A stretch of DNA of 64,000 nucleotides from Drosophila persimilis. Its lineage: Eukaryota > Arthropoda > Insecta > Diptera > Drosophilidae. Below, piece by piece: positions 39,214 through 49,855 of this stretch; positions within the stretch are counted from its first letter, which is position 1; each line of letters starts with the position of its first letter. A program made the position numbers and the translations under genes. Below the pieces are notes generated by a model. That model saw only the letters and a list, made by a program, of their open reading frames with translations, made no database searches and was not told where the DNA came from. The stretch covers positions 248,001-312,000 of the forward strand of contig NW_020825364.1 in assembly GCF_003286085.1 (NCBI RefSeq). Direction: 5' to 3'.

Positions 39214-42200
39214 TGCATGTGCCGCCGCTGCCATCGATGCGATTGTAAAAGTCAAAAGTCATTCTAGAACCAGCGAGAACTCTCTCTCCCTCTCATTCTC
39301 TCGATCGACGGCTGGGGCTGGCTACCAAATTTGGACAGGGCAATATTTTGTTGGTTTGGCAGGCCGTTAGAGATTTGCAAAAAGGTAAAACTGTAAAATG
39401 CATTTCGGCCTACCTTAAATGGAGCGAGCGAAAAGCAAGCAGAACGCACGATAACGAAGAAAGAAAAGTGCAAACATTGTTGCATGCCTCAGCCCAGAGA
39501 GGAGGCACACACAGACAGGGGAGACAGGGGGGACAGGGGAGACAGAGACAGAGAGAAGTGTGCAAATTTGCCTTTCAATGCCACTGGATGCAAACTGGAT
39601 GCAAACTAGAACGGAGCAAAAGAAAAACAGGCCAAGCTCCAAGCTCCAAGCTCCAAACAGACAATGAAGGAAATGTTGCACATGTGACTTGAGTGCCAGC
39701 CACCGCCTGATAATCGCTTGCCCCCTTGCCCCCTCGCTTGCCCCGGCCCTAAGTGGACGGGCAAACGGGTATTCGGAATGTATTTCCAATAATTGCAATG
39801 GCCAATGCCATTTGAAATGAGACTCTTTTCCTCTGTTTTTTTCCCAGAGAAGAGCCCCAAAGGGGGGGAGCAGCAGCTGTGAAGTTCTCGCCGCAAAGGC
39901 AGAGGGCAGCAGGCAGAAGGCATTACGTGTTCTCATATTAATAGACAATTACCATATCGTCCCTAATGGCGAGCCCCCGCCTCACTCTTCTCGGGGATCC
40001 AAAGATTGATATTCGAGTATTTGGAGGCACTTCTGGGGCAGCCAACCCCCGTTCCCCTCCCCCCATCCCTGATCCGGTCTGGTCTGGCCGAAATTATATC
40101 GATTCCGAAGGAAAGAAAGTTTCTGCGGCTTGGAACGAGGCTGAATTTTATGCATGCGACCCCGAGAGGTCGGCAGGCCCCGGCAGTAGCGCTCCACTCG
40201 AGCTCCATCGATCAGGGGGGCGGGGGGAGGTGCAGAGGAGGGGCAGAGCGTTTCAGGCCACTCATAAATTGCATTTGTGTGGAGGATCGGATCGGATCGG
40301 ATCGTGGCTGCTGCTCGAACTTGGGAGCGGGACTGCCGCTGCCGCTGCCGCTGCTGCCGTTGCTCCGTCATTAGCTTGATTGAATCTTATTGTTGGCAAT
40401 TAACCTTCGCAGCTCTCGGGGCAAGCGCCTGAAAGGTCTCCGGGGGCCTAGCACTGCCAGTGCTGCCTGTCGCCGCCGCTGCATTCTGAATAGCTTCATT
40501 TTGGCCAATAACATGGCCATAACGTGTCATCTCCGGCGTCACTAATTGCCAGCAACAAGTCGTCCCATCCCGTCCCGTCGATTAATTAGCAAACAAAAAC
40601 CAAACAAGCCCGAGATTCGATTCATTTGCATGCACCAGAAAGCCCACAGACTGCGACTGCGGCTGTGGCACAGTGGGTCCTGCCACGGGGAGGACCCTGC
40701 TCTGCTGCTGCGACAAAGCGATTTGTCAGACGTGGCAGATGTCTCTGCGGCTTATAGTATTTGTGGCTCATTTGAGACTCCACTTCCTACTTACGTTTGA
40801 ATATTCACAGCATTCATGGCCATAGACATGGCATTTAGCTTTACCTCCTTGCCGCCCCGCCACTCCGCTGCACTCCCCGTGGCACGGCTCGGCACGGCAC
40901 GGCATGGCCATCTAAATTGCATGCAGCGCGCCTTTGTCATGACATGACAGCAGCCTAATTCATCATTATGGCTACACAGCCCCAAAGACGACGACGACGA
41001 CTGAGAGGGGGCCGCGGATTGAGAGAGTTTGTGTTTTTTTGTCGCGACTTTCGCTAGACGTTTGGCATGAGATGAAGTTTGCATCTGAGGAGCGATCTCG
41101 TTAGCCCCAGACTCCAGCGACGGCTCCTCAACGTGATTCATTCATGCGCAGTAGTTGCATGCAGCATCGACGACGACGACGACGACGACGACGCTGGCAA
41201 TGATGATGATGATGATTATGATGATTATGCCCAAGAGTTGCACTTGAAGGAGTTGCAGCAAGCACTCTGTCGATGGGCTGATGATTCGCCCGCCGTCTCC
41301 AAGAGGAGAGGCCAAAGACGACGACGACGACGACGACAACGACGACATTATCGCCAGGCAAAAGTCAAGTCAGGGATGTCAGCCCCAGCCCCTACCCCTG
41401 CCCCCGCCCCCGCCCCTGCCGTGGCAAGATGTTGGAGTTGCAGTTGCAGTTATTTGTATGGTTTATTATCGGCAGCATAATATCTATCGCCTCTCCACCT
41501 CGCCAAAGGAAAGTTATTGAAAGGCCCCTCCAAAGGCCCCCCCCCCCATTCCCCTCCCCTGAAACTTCGAGGGGCTGTCGAGTGTTCGAGTCGGAGATTA
41601 ATTCAAGCATAAGTTAATTCCATCTATCGCATAATGACATCTTCACTCTTTGCACTGATTCCTGCTGCCTCATGCCTCATGCCCCATGCCTCATGCCTCA
41701 TGCCACAATCGTGTGACAGCCTGCCTGGGTCGGGCGACCCAGTTAGCCAGCAGCAGAGCAGGAGAGCTCTTGCGGCTACCAATTTGCTGACATGCGCCAA
41801 TTCCCGCGAACAGCGAAAAGGTGTCAGACATTCAGGCAAGCCAAGAGCCAGGCAAGAGCCAGCCAAAAGCAGACCAGCAGCCAGCAGGCAGGCTCTTAAT
41901 CATCGAACCGTTGAGGACAAATGCCATGCACGACTTCATTATTAGGCAACCTCATATGCACATCATCATCGTCATCCCCATCCTCGTCCGCATCCCCATC
42001 CTCATCATCTGTTTCTGTTTCTGTTGTCTGGAACTAGTACTGGTAGCTCGTGACATGAGGTCCAGATTGCCGGCCGACTGTGGCACAAGGCTATCCTCTG
42101 ATTAGTTTCCCCCCTCCGCCCCCTTTACACCATTCCGGGGCTAACTTTCATTTCCTTCTCATCAGGAGCGGAGCACACGAAAATGTCCCTCAAATTTGTT

Positions 42201-43870
42201 TGTCAACCGCAGCACATAAAACCCGAGCCAGCAGCAGGAGGAGCGGCACCAGGAGGGGGTGGGGACAGTGGGGACAGGGGGGAGGGTGCCTTTGGAGGGT
42301 CCATTAAATTCCTCTTCGGCTGTTGGCTGTCGCTAATGAAGTCATAAAACCGCATGACATTTTCGCTACCTCCAAGGAAAGCCCCATGGATCTCACTTTT
42401 TGTCAGACGCGGGAGATCTTTCTTTCAGTTGGGTTCGCCTTCGATTCGGCTCAGTCGCTGTCCTACACACACAATTGTCTGTTGCTGTCCGTCTGGGGCA
42501 TTTCAATCGTTCCAATATGCAAATGGACCTTCGCCCGCTGCCACCCACAGACCCACAGACCACAGACAGAGCGACGGCAACGGCAACGGCAACGAGGACC
42601 AACAGCAGCAGCATGAGTCCTCCTCCTCCGACGACGACGATCCATATGACCATATGTTCATACTCGTATCGGGCATGAAATCTTTCGCTTTCGATTGGGG
42701 GACGGACGTCTCTTGAGAGGTGCCCCAATCTGCGACGAGGCTGCTCAACGGAGCCCCCAATACCAATCCCCAATCCCCAATCCCCTGTCCCCTTTGCTTT
42801 ATCTCCTTCGAGTGGATTTTCTGCATTTCATTTGGTTTCGCTTGCCACCGCTTCGCCGCTTCACCGCTTCGTCGCTTCGTGCCGCAAATATGCAAAAATG
42901 CTGCAATCTCTGGGGCACGTTCGGAGGGCCTTTCGTGTCATAAATGGCATAAATATTCCTTACTTCTTTCTTGACCGAACAACCTAAATATTTTAGCCTC
43001 TCCTTCGCTTGCCTTCTGATTATTTTTCTTTATTTTTTAACAATCCGAGTGCCAGCTCTGCTCCTACTTTCACTTTTCGTGGAGATCTCGTATGAAAATG
43101 AAATTAAATCGTTTCTCATTTTTATATATTATTATTGCCGGGGATTATTAATGTTGGGGGGGGGGGGAGTGGGGGAGGAGGGTTAACGGGCTGTGGAAGG
43201 AGAGAAATCGCATTGCAAATCGTTGGAATTTTAAGTGGTTTCGTTAGAGAATTACTTGTATTTGTAATTGGAACAATTGCAACAATTACCACCGACCAAA
43301 CGGATTCCCAGGCGTCGGTGAGCAGCTGTGAGTTTCTCGTCCTGCAATTACGACAAAGGGCTCCAAGTAGAGCCAGGAAGAGGCACAGATACTCCAGATA
43401 CCCTTTCGGAGGAGCCATCCATCCATCCATCCATCCATTTCGTGGAGATGTCTTGTAAAAACCAGCTCTTGTCTTTTGGTTACTCGTTTGGGATTATCTT
43501 TAGAAGGAAAAGAATTTTGCCATCTACTAAAAATATCATTAAAATCTTCTATGGGCTGGCATAGTTCTCTCCAGGCAAAGCATTCAGAGGAGTGTGCCTC
43601 GTCATGCACATGCATGCATGTTGTTTTCCCAATACCCTGGACGAGCCTCTGTATGCATTTTGCTATTGGAGGGGCTATTCTGGGGCCTGAAAGGTATCTC
43701 AAACGATCGTCTGTAGGTGCTTCCACCCTCGAAAGGGTAACAAAAGTTGTGCACTGCCTATGCATGGCGGATGTATGCCACAATGCCGCAAGTATGCATA
43801 ATAAAATGGCGCCAAGTGGCCACCGGTGGCCACCGCACCACTCAGGCAGACGTTCAGCATTCAGTATCCA
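35310..43870. other. noncoding DNA upstream of the odorant receptor
   Basis: No gene is supported. The stretch has TC-rich blocks at 35940-35975, GGAGTGTC repeats at 36536-36580, CTG runs at 36682-36705, GT arrays at 37151-37179 and 39185-39213, CTCCC repeats near 39010-39055, GAC/GAT runs near 41166-41346 and CCAT repeats at 43417-43437. AG|GTGAGT at 35321-35328 resembles a weak recursive splice site. The last 100 bp before the receptor ATG have no TATA box; TCAGTC at 43872-43877 could be an initiator but would leave only a very short leader. Confidence 0.55.
41166..41346 (+). repeat. GAC and GAT trinucleotide runs
   Basis: (GAC)n at 41167-41192 and 41317-41345 with a (GAT)n block near 41199-41226 between them. 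One + strand frame reads as long Asp runs and the - strand as Val/Ile or His/Asn runs, none of which is evidence of a gene. Confidence 0.85.
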
Positions 43871-43883
43871 TTCAGTCGGCAAA

Positions 43884-45423
43884 ATGGTCGAAGGACCACG
43901 GGACCGCCACGGCGCATTTGGCCTGAAGAGCTATTGGAATCGCTTCATCGGAGCCTTTCTGGACGCCCGGGGTCTGTTGAGGGATCCAAAAATGGTCAAC
44001 AGGCACAGCATCGCATACTACAGTCGGGATCAAATGAAGTCTGTCGTGGAGTGCAAAAGTACGCTTGAATCTGTAAGAACTTACCTGACTTTCGCACCTG
44101 ATTCAGGGTTATGGGACTCTACATCAACGCCGAGGATAAGGGACAGCCTCTGCGAAGGGCGTGGCATGTGTTTCTTCTCGTGCAGTTTTCCGCCCTGTAC
44201 GCCTCGATGTTCTACGGGTTGCTGAAGTCCTTGGACGATATTGTCGAGACGGGTCGTGATCTGGCCTTTATACTTGGGGTTTGTGATAGAGAGAGAGAGA
44301 GAGAGAGGGAGAGAGAGGGAGAGCGGAAGTGGAAGTGGAATATTCTCCTTTCTTACAGATGTTTTTCATAGTCTTCAAGATGGTTTTCTTCAGCCTGTAT
44401 GCGGATGAAGTGGACGTTTTAATAGACATCATGGAGGACTCGCATCACGCAGAGGTCAAAGGTCCAGGCACTGAGACCTGTCGAGCGATCAAGCGCCATG
44501 ACTTCTTGCTAAATGTTGGCCTGGACTTCGTGTGGGTCGTCGCAGTCGTCGTCTTTGTCGTGCTCCTGATTGTCACGCCCTTCTGGGCCGATCAGAGCCT
44601 GCCCATCCATGCGGTCTTCCCGCTGGAGCTGCACGACCCGGCCAAGCACCCGATTGCCCACCTCGTCATCTACGTCTGTCAGAGCTTCAGCATGGCGTAC
44701 CTCAACATTTGGCTCGTGGCCACCGAGGGCCTGTCCATCTCCCTCTACGCCCAGGTGACGACTGCCCTGAGTGTCCTGTGCGTGGAGCTGCAGCAGCTGC
44801 GGCACTTCTGGGGCGACAACAGCGAGGATCGGCTGCGACTGGAGCTGACTCGCCTGGTCAGGACTCACCAGAGTATCATTCTGTAAGCCTGGAGTCGGGT
44901 CTGCCTCCCCCAGTAACTGCCAGCATTGTCTCTTCTCCAGCACTGTCGATCGCTGCAATCAGCTGTTCCACGGACCCCTCATCATGCAAATGACTGTCAA
45001 CTTTCTGCTGGTCTCCCTCTCGGTCTTCGAGGCCCTGATGGCCCGCCACGAGCCCAAGGTGGCAGCCGAGTTCATGGTCCTGATGATCCTGGCCCTGGGA
45101 CACCTCTCGCTCTGGTCGAAGTTCGGCGACATGATGTCCCAGCAGTCGCTGGAGGTCGCCCACGCCGCCTACGAGGCCTACGATCCGAGGGTTGGCTCCA
45201 AGCGGATCCACCGGGACATTGGGTTCATGGTCCGCCGCTCGCAGCGTCCGCTGATAATGAGGGCCAGTCCCTTTCCCGCCTTCAACCTGAGCAACTACAT
45301 GGCTGTGAGTGGCTGCGTCTCGGACGAGCTCAAGGGCTGGACTATCCTCTCTGACGCATATCCTTTCAGATCCTGAATCAGTGCTACGGCATCCTCACCC
45401 TCCTGCTGAAAACCCTGGACTAG
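43884..45423 (+). CDS. insect odorant receptor (7tm_6), five exons
   Basis: A ligand-binding olfactory receptor subunit that would act with Orco in the dendrite of an olfactory neuron. Exons are 43884-44050, 44107-44278, 44359-44882, 44941-45304 and 45370-45423, giving 426 residues, a normal length. Introns are 56, 80, 58 and 65 nt and their phases (2, 0, 2, 0) join one frame throughout. Hydrophobic segments fit seven helices at about residues 75-96, 108-129, 167-188, 213-233, 303-322, 330-347 and 404-422. The most conserved part of the family is present: the RDIGFMVRRSQRPL stretch (379-392) followed by SPFPAFNLSNYM and the short last exon. From memory these motifs and the exon 2/3 junction (FILG-MFFIV) resemble Or47b and its relatives (Or65, Or88a); I cannot decide which orthologue. 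Introns 1-2 are the weakest points: intron 1 needs a poor donor (GA|GTGCAA) and intron 2 carries a GA microsatellite. The gene appears intact. Confidence 0.93.
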
Positions 45424-45456
45424 ATCGGAAGAATCTACCGTTGGATTTCCCCTTGA

Positions 45457-45462
45457 AATAAA
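45457..45462 (+). terminator. polyadenylation signal of the odorant receptor
   Basis: AATAAA lies 33 nt after the TAG stop codon, as expected for a compact Drosophila receptor gene. T-rich sequence follows it immediately. Confidence 0.7.
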
Positions 45463-47873
45463 AACAAAATCAATTTTTATTTTTATTGTATTTATATTTT
45501 ATTTTTATTATTTTTTTGTTTTGTTTTTGTTTTCATTGTCGTTTTTTGTGTTTTTTGTGTGCCTAAATTAGTTCTGCACAATTAAATTTGTAATTTGTAA
45601 TTTTTTTAAATTTTTTTTTAGCGAAAACTATGAACTGGATTTACAATATTTGCTTTTCCGCGTAATTAGTTGGCTTCTTCTATTCTAAACATTTTTTGGA
45701 ACATTTTGAGTTGCTCGTAGTAGTACATACATACGCATATGCATATGTATATGTATATGTGTATATGTATATGTGTATGTGTATATTTTTGTATGTTTTT
45801 TCCGCTCATTTTTTATTCATTTTTTACCCATTATAAATGCTAATTACGATTATTGTTATTTTGTGGCAGGGAAGAAAGGTAGATGAGGGGTGGAGAAGGG
45901 GGTGGAGAAGGGCCGTGTGTGCACATTTAATGAATAAATATTTAAAATACAATATTGCAGTTGTTCTTTTTTAATTTCGTAAAACTAATAAATGCCCCTC
46001 CCTCCCCCGAATCCCGATTGGAATGCATTCCATAAATCGAATTAATGAACTCGCTTCAATATATACTATACTATGCCCCCCTGTCAGGGGGGGGGGGGGG
46101 GGAAGGGGGAACCCTACTAATATTCATATTTATCTTCTTTTTATTTTGTACATAGCAACATTTCCACTTAAATGACTAGTCTTTGGTTGGTTTATTCTCA
46201 TTTTTTTTGTTTTTCTTTCTGTTGTCTATTTTTTAAATTAGTAAATTGCTTAGTGTATAAAAAAAAAAAAAAAAAAATCTAAACTTTAACCTTTAAAGAG
46301 AGAGAGAGAGAGAGAGAGAGAGGAATGCTTTTGTCGATTAATGCGATATTTAGTCGTAGAAACTTGCGGCTGAATGCTCTCCTAGTTAATTGCTAATTGG
46401 AGCAACAAATTCTATGTACAATAGTTGTTTTTTGTTTTGTTTTTGTTTTTTGTTTTTCTTTCCTTCTATTTGTTGTTAGTTTTAGTTTTGATGATTGTTT
46501 AAGTACGTTTTATGCGGGGCTTTAATTTGTTTTTATTTTTAGTTTGTGTTTAAATCTGATATGCTTGTCTATATATATTTATTTGTTTGTTTTTGTTTTC
46601 GTTTAAAAAATGCAAATGCAAATGCAGAAATGCCTATTAAATGCTTGATTTTGTGGGTATCCGTATTCTTGCGAGTATTTCCGTTTTTTTTTTTTGTTTC
46701 TCTCTAATTCTTTAGTACCTTTCGGCTGGACTTTCTCTTTGCCATTCTCTGGCCTTCCTTTGCCTTGTGCCTTTTTCGATATTTACACTGTTTTTAATGA
46801 TTCTGTTTCTTGTTAGTGGTGGAATCTATTTGCTCATGTCATTTGGAATGAAGTGAAAAGCCACAAAGTGGTCGGGGGGCGGGGGGCGGGCCAGCGGATA
46901 CATAGATCCCCCCCCGTCCCGAGAGGCTACACCACAAAACACACACACATACATTCACACACACACACACACACACTCGTGTAACAGCTTAAGTCCCGAA
47001 AAAAAAGAAAACGAAGCGAGTAGGAAATATCCCATTGAGCAACTCGACTGAGGCTTACCCTCTACGGGTCGTATTTTATATCCTATTTGCAGCATGCATC
47101 TGGCAGTGGGGCCAGCATACCCTCAGCCTCCCTCTACCGCCTCCCCCTCCCCCTGCCCCACCCACAGGGCGGTACAACGATTTAAACTTGTGGCATCCAT
47201 CGCCAGTTCGAATGCGAATGTCGGGTGCAAACAGAGGCCACACGCCCTTTATTTGCTTTAATCTGACAAAATCCCTGTTCTAATGCCGAACGGCAATAAA
47301 GGATGAAACGTGCATGGCATGTAAAGAGCGAGGGCGGGGTAGAGAGAGAGCATCCTGCTTTGGTAGAGCATCCTTCTCATGCTGGCGGTGCCACACATGC
47401 CACAAACCGAAATGTCTGCCTCCTGGCTGCCCGGCTGCCTGGCTGACTGTCTGGTTCGATAGTTTGCAAAACGGAAACGGAAGTGACACTAAATTCGTTT
47501 CGGTTTTCCCAATTGGGAGACACAGAGGGACACACACACACACACAGAGGGACACACGCACACACACAGAGGGAGACGGAGAGATACAGCTTTCGGTAGT
47601 GTATCCTTTAGATGCTTATGGACTTGACAAAATTGTTACGTGTAATCCTTTTTATGATCTGCACCAGAATATGTGCGCCGCATCTTAAGCATCTTAGGCA
47701 GCAGCATTGCCACCGCCACCGCCTCCGCCACTGCCACCGGTGAAATGTTGTTGCGGGGCAACATGTCACTGCCAGATCCAGTTGCTGGTGCTGGTGGTGG
47801 TGGTGGTGCTGGTGCTGGTGCCTCCTGGTGCCTCCTGTGGCTGCACCGTCCAGGAGCAGCCGCCGACCGACTC
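45463..47873 (-). other. AT-rich interval, probable long 3' UTR of the membrane-protein gene
   Basis: No ORF of interest lies on either strand. Read on the - strand it follows the TGA at 47874 and is full of A-rich/CAAAA-type tracts, poly-U (46259-46277), CU repeats (46302-46323) and several AATAAA signals, for example at 47253-47248, 45487-45482 and 45481-45476. Such composition is typical of long 3' UTRs of neuronal Drosophila genes. The most distal signals are within 60 bp of the receptor stop codon, so the two transcripts would meet or overlap. A shorter 3' UTR ending near 47.23 kb is equally possible. Confidence 0.45.
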
Positions 47874-49606
47874 TCAGCTGGCAATCACCATCGTGCTGGC
47901 AGTGGCCTGCGGCCAGTGGCAGGCGGCAATGGCTGCCGCTGCCGCCAGCCCGGCGGAGGAGGAGGCCTCGGTGGGCACTGGCGAGGAGGGGGCCGAGACC
48001 GAAACCGAAAGCGAGGCCGACGATATGGAGGAGCAGCTGTGGGCCGAGCGCAGCTGCTGGGGCTGATGGTACTCGGGCTCCTCGTAGGCGGCGTCCTCGT
48101 CACAGTCATGCGGGTAGAGCGGCACATGATGATGCAACGACTGCTGTTGCAACGACTGCTGATGATGCGGATGATGTGCATGCGAGTGGAGCTGATGCTG
48201 ATGCTGCAGCTGGAGCTGATGATGGGGATGCTGTGGATGCTGCGAGTGCTGCGAGTGCTGTGGATGCTGTGGATGTGCATGTGGATGATGCTGATGCTGC
48301 TGGTGATATGGATGGAAGTAGTGCTGGCCCGGAGGCGCGCTGGCTGCTGCTCCATTCGCTCCCACTGCCGCTGCCGCTGCTGCTGCTGTGGATGATGATG
48401 ATGGGGACATGGTCATGGCCATGACTGTGCCCCCCAGCGTGGGCGATGACGAGGATGGTGGCAGTGGCAGTGGCAGCGGCAGTGGCAGCGGCAACGGGCA
48501 TCGTATGCTGTCCGCCGGGTGTGCCGTATAGATGTTGCTTCGCCGCAAATGGTTGTTGTTGTTGCTGATGTTGTTGTTGCTCCCATTGTGGGGGTGGTGG
48601 TGGAGGTTGGCGCTGCTCCCGGCACTGGCACCGGCCCCACCACTGCCGCCGCCCGCTCCACTGAGGCTATTGCCGTGGGCGCGCTTGTTCCGGGACCACC
48701 ACTGCACGTGCGTGTCTACAAGATGCCACAAGAAGGCACACACACACACAGAGGGAGGGGGAGAGAAAAAGAGTTGAAAATGTGAGACACAGATGCGAAA
48801 ACACAGTCGGCAAATGTTGTGAGAGTCAACACGGTTGCAGGTACAGAGAAAGGAGAAAGGAGGAGGGCGAAGGGCGAAGGGCGGAGGGCGGAGGGCGGAG
48901 GACTCACCATTCCGATTGTTGGAGGACTTTTTGCGGCGACATCGCACCACAGCAATCATGATGATGGCGCCCAGCAGCGCCGACAGCACCGACACAATGA
49001 TCAGCGTCAGCGGCCAGCCCAGTTCCGTGGCCTTTTCTGCAAAAGAGAGAGAGAGAGACAGAGAGAGTGGGGTTACATATGTATCTATGTATCTTTGTAT
49101 CTTGTGGTAGCTAGTGGATGTGCTATCGTATGGGAACACTCACCTATCGTACCCTCGAACATGAAGGTGTTCTTCGTGGGCATGGCCCAGGAGCATAAAT
49201 CACACGTGGTTAGGCCATCGCTCAGCACCGGCTCGTCGACGAAGAAGGGGGGACGCGGCGGCGGCGGCACGAAGCGGCCGTTCCACAGGCCCTGCTCGGT
49301 GGCATCGAAGGCCATCGGTGAGCCGAACAAATCGTCATCGTCGTCGAAGATGTCGAATGTCACGTCACCGAAGCTGCTCAAGTCCTGCTCCGCAGAGCTG
49401 GCCACCAGACTCTCAATCCGCGGTGGGCTGAATGTGGGAAAGGCGGAGGCGGAGGCAGCATCGAGGGCGGAGGCGGAGGCGGATCCGGATGTGGTTAAGG
49501 ATACGGATGAGGATGCCGTTGAGGATGCCACATGATCTACAACGTAACTGAGACGCGCATCGTTGGCAGTCAGGAAGTTGCTGCTGCTGTTGGCTATGGA
49601 TGGCAT
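47874..49606 (-). CDS. single-pass membrane protein with His/Gln-rich cytoplasmic tail
   Basis: I do not recognise the family. Three coding exons join in one frame, all junctions in phase 1: 49606-49144 (donor ATAG|GTGAGT), 49036-48908 (acceptor TTTTGCAG, donor AATG|GTGAGT) and 48715-47874 (acceptor CTTGTAG), with 107 and 192 nt introns and 477 residues. Residues 1-80 are Ser/Ala-rich; 85-92 is an acidic DIFDDDDD run; 113-122 is proline-rich; 135-138 is CDLC. A hydrophobic helix at about 163-185 is followed by RCRRKK, a stop-transfer signal, so residues 1-160 should be outside and the tail inside. The tail has Gly/Ser, Asn, Ala and long His-Pro-Gln stretches (about 330-395), then an acidic/Tyr patch (DCDEDAAYEEPEYH). 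No N-terminal signal peptide is visible; the helix could act as a reverse signal anchor, or another isoform could start further upstream. The ATG follows a 249-nt exon segment with a short upstream ORF. The 3' end faces the odorant receptor gene. Confidence 0.8.
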
Positions 49607-49855
49607 CTTTCCGTGGGTGGTGGGTGGTGCGGACAGCGGGAAGCGGAGGGGGGGAGGCGGGGGGCGGCCGCTGCTCTTCTGGTGTGTCCTTTGACTGGTT
49701 CTTCCTTCCTTCCTTCCTTCCTTCGTTCGCTCGCTCGCTCGCTCGTTCCTCTGCTCGGTTGTCCTATCGCCGTTGTCCTTTCGCTGCTCCGTTTAGCGCA
49801 TGATGAACGGCCACTGGAGTCTCCCTCCGGCTCTTATCCGGCGAAAAAACTATAG
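49607..49855 (-). other. 5' UTR part of the membrane-protein gene
   Basis: On the - strand a very good acceptor (TTTCCGATTTTTGCAG) ends at 49856, so an exon starts at 49855 and runs into the coding exon. The leader has an upstream ATG CGC TAA mini-ORF near 49802, then GAGC/GAAG repeats (49715-49742) and a C-rich stretch just before the ATG. A second acceptor-like AG lies directly before the ATG at 49607 and could give a shorter form. The first exon and promoter are therefore further right, across an intron that may run past the window end. Confidence 0.5.

Noticed and set aside
44532-45354. Open frames overlapping the odorant receptor on both strands
   Set aside because: Shadows of high-GC3 coding sequence in exons 3 and 4; the receptor frame explains the conserved motifs and the splice phases.
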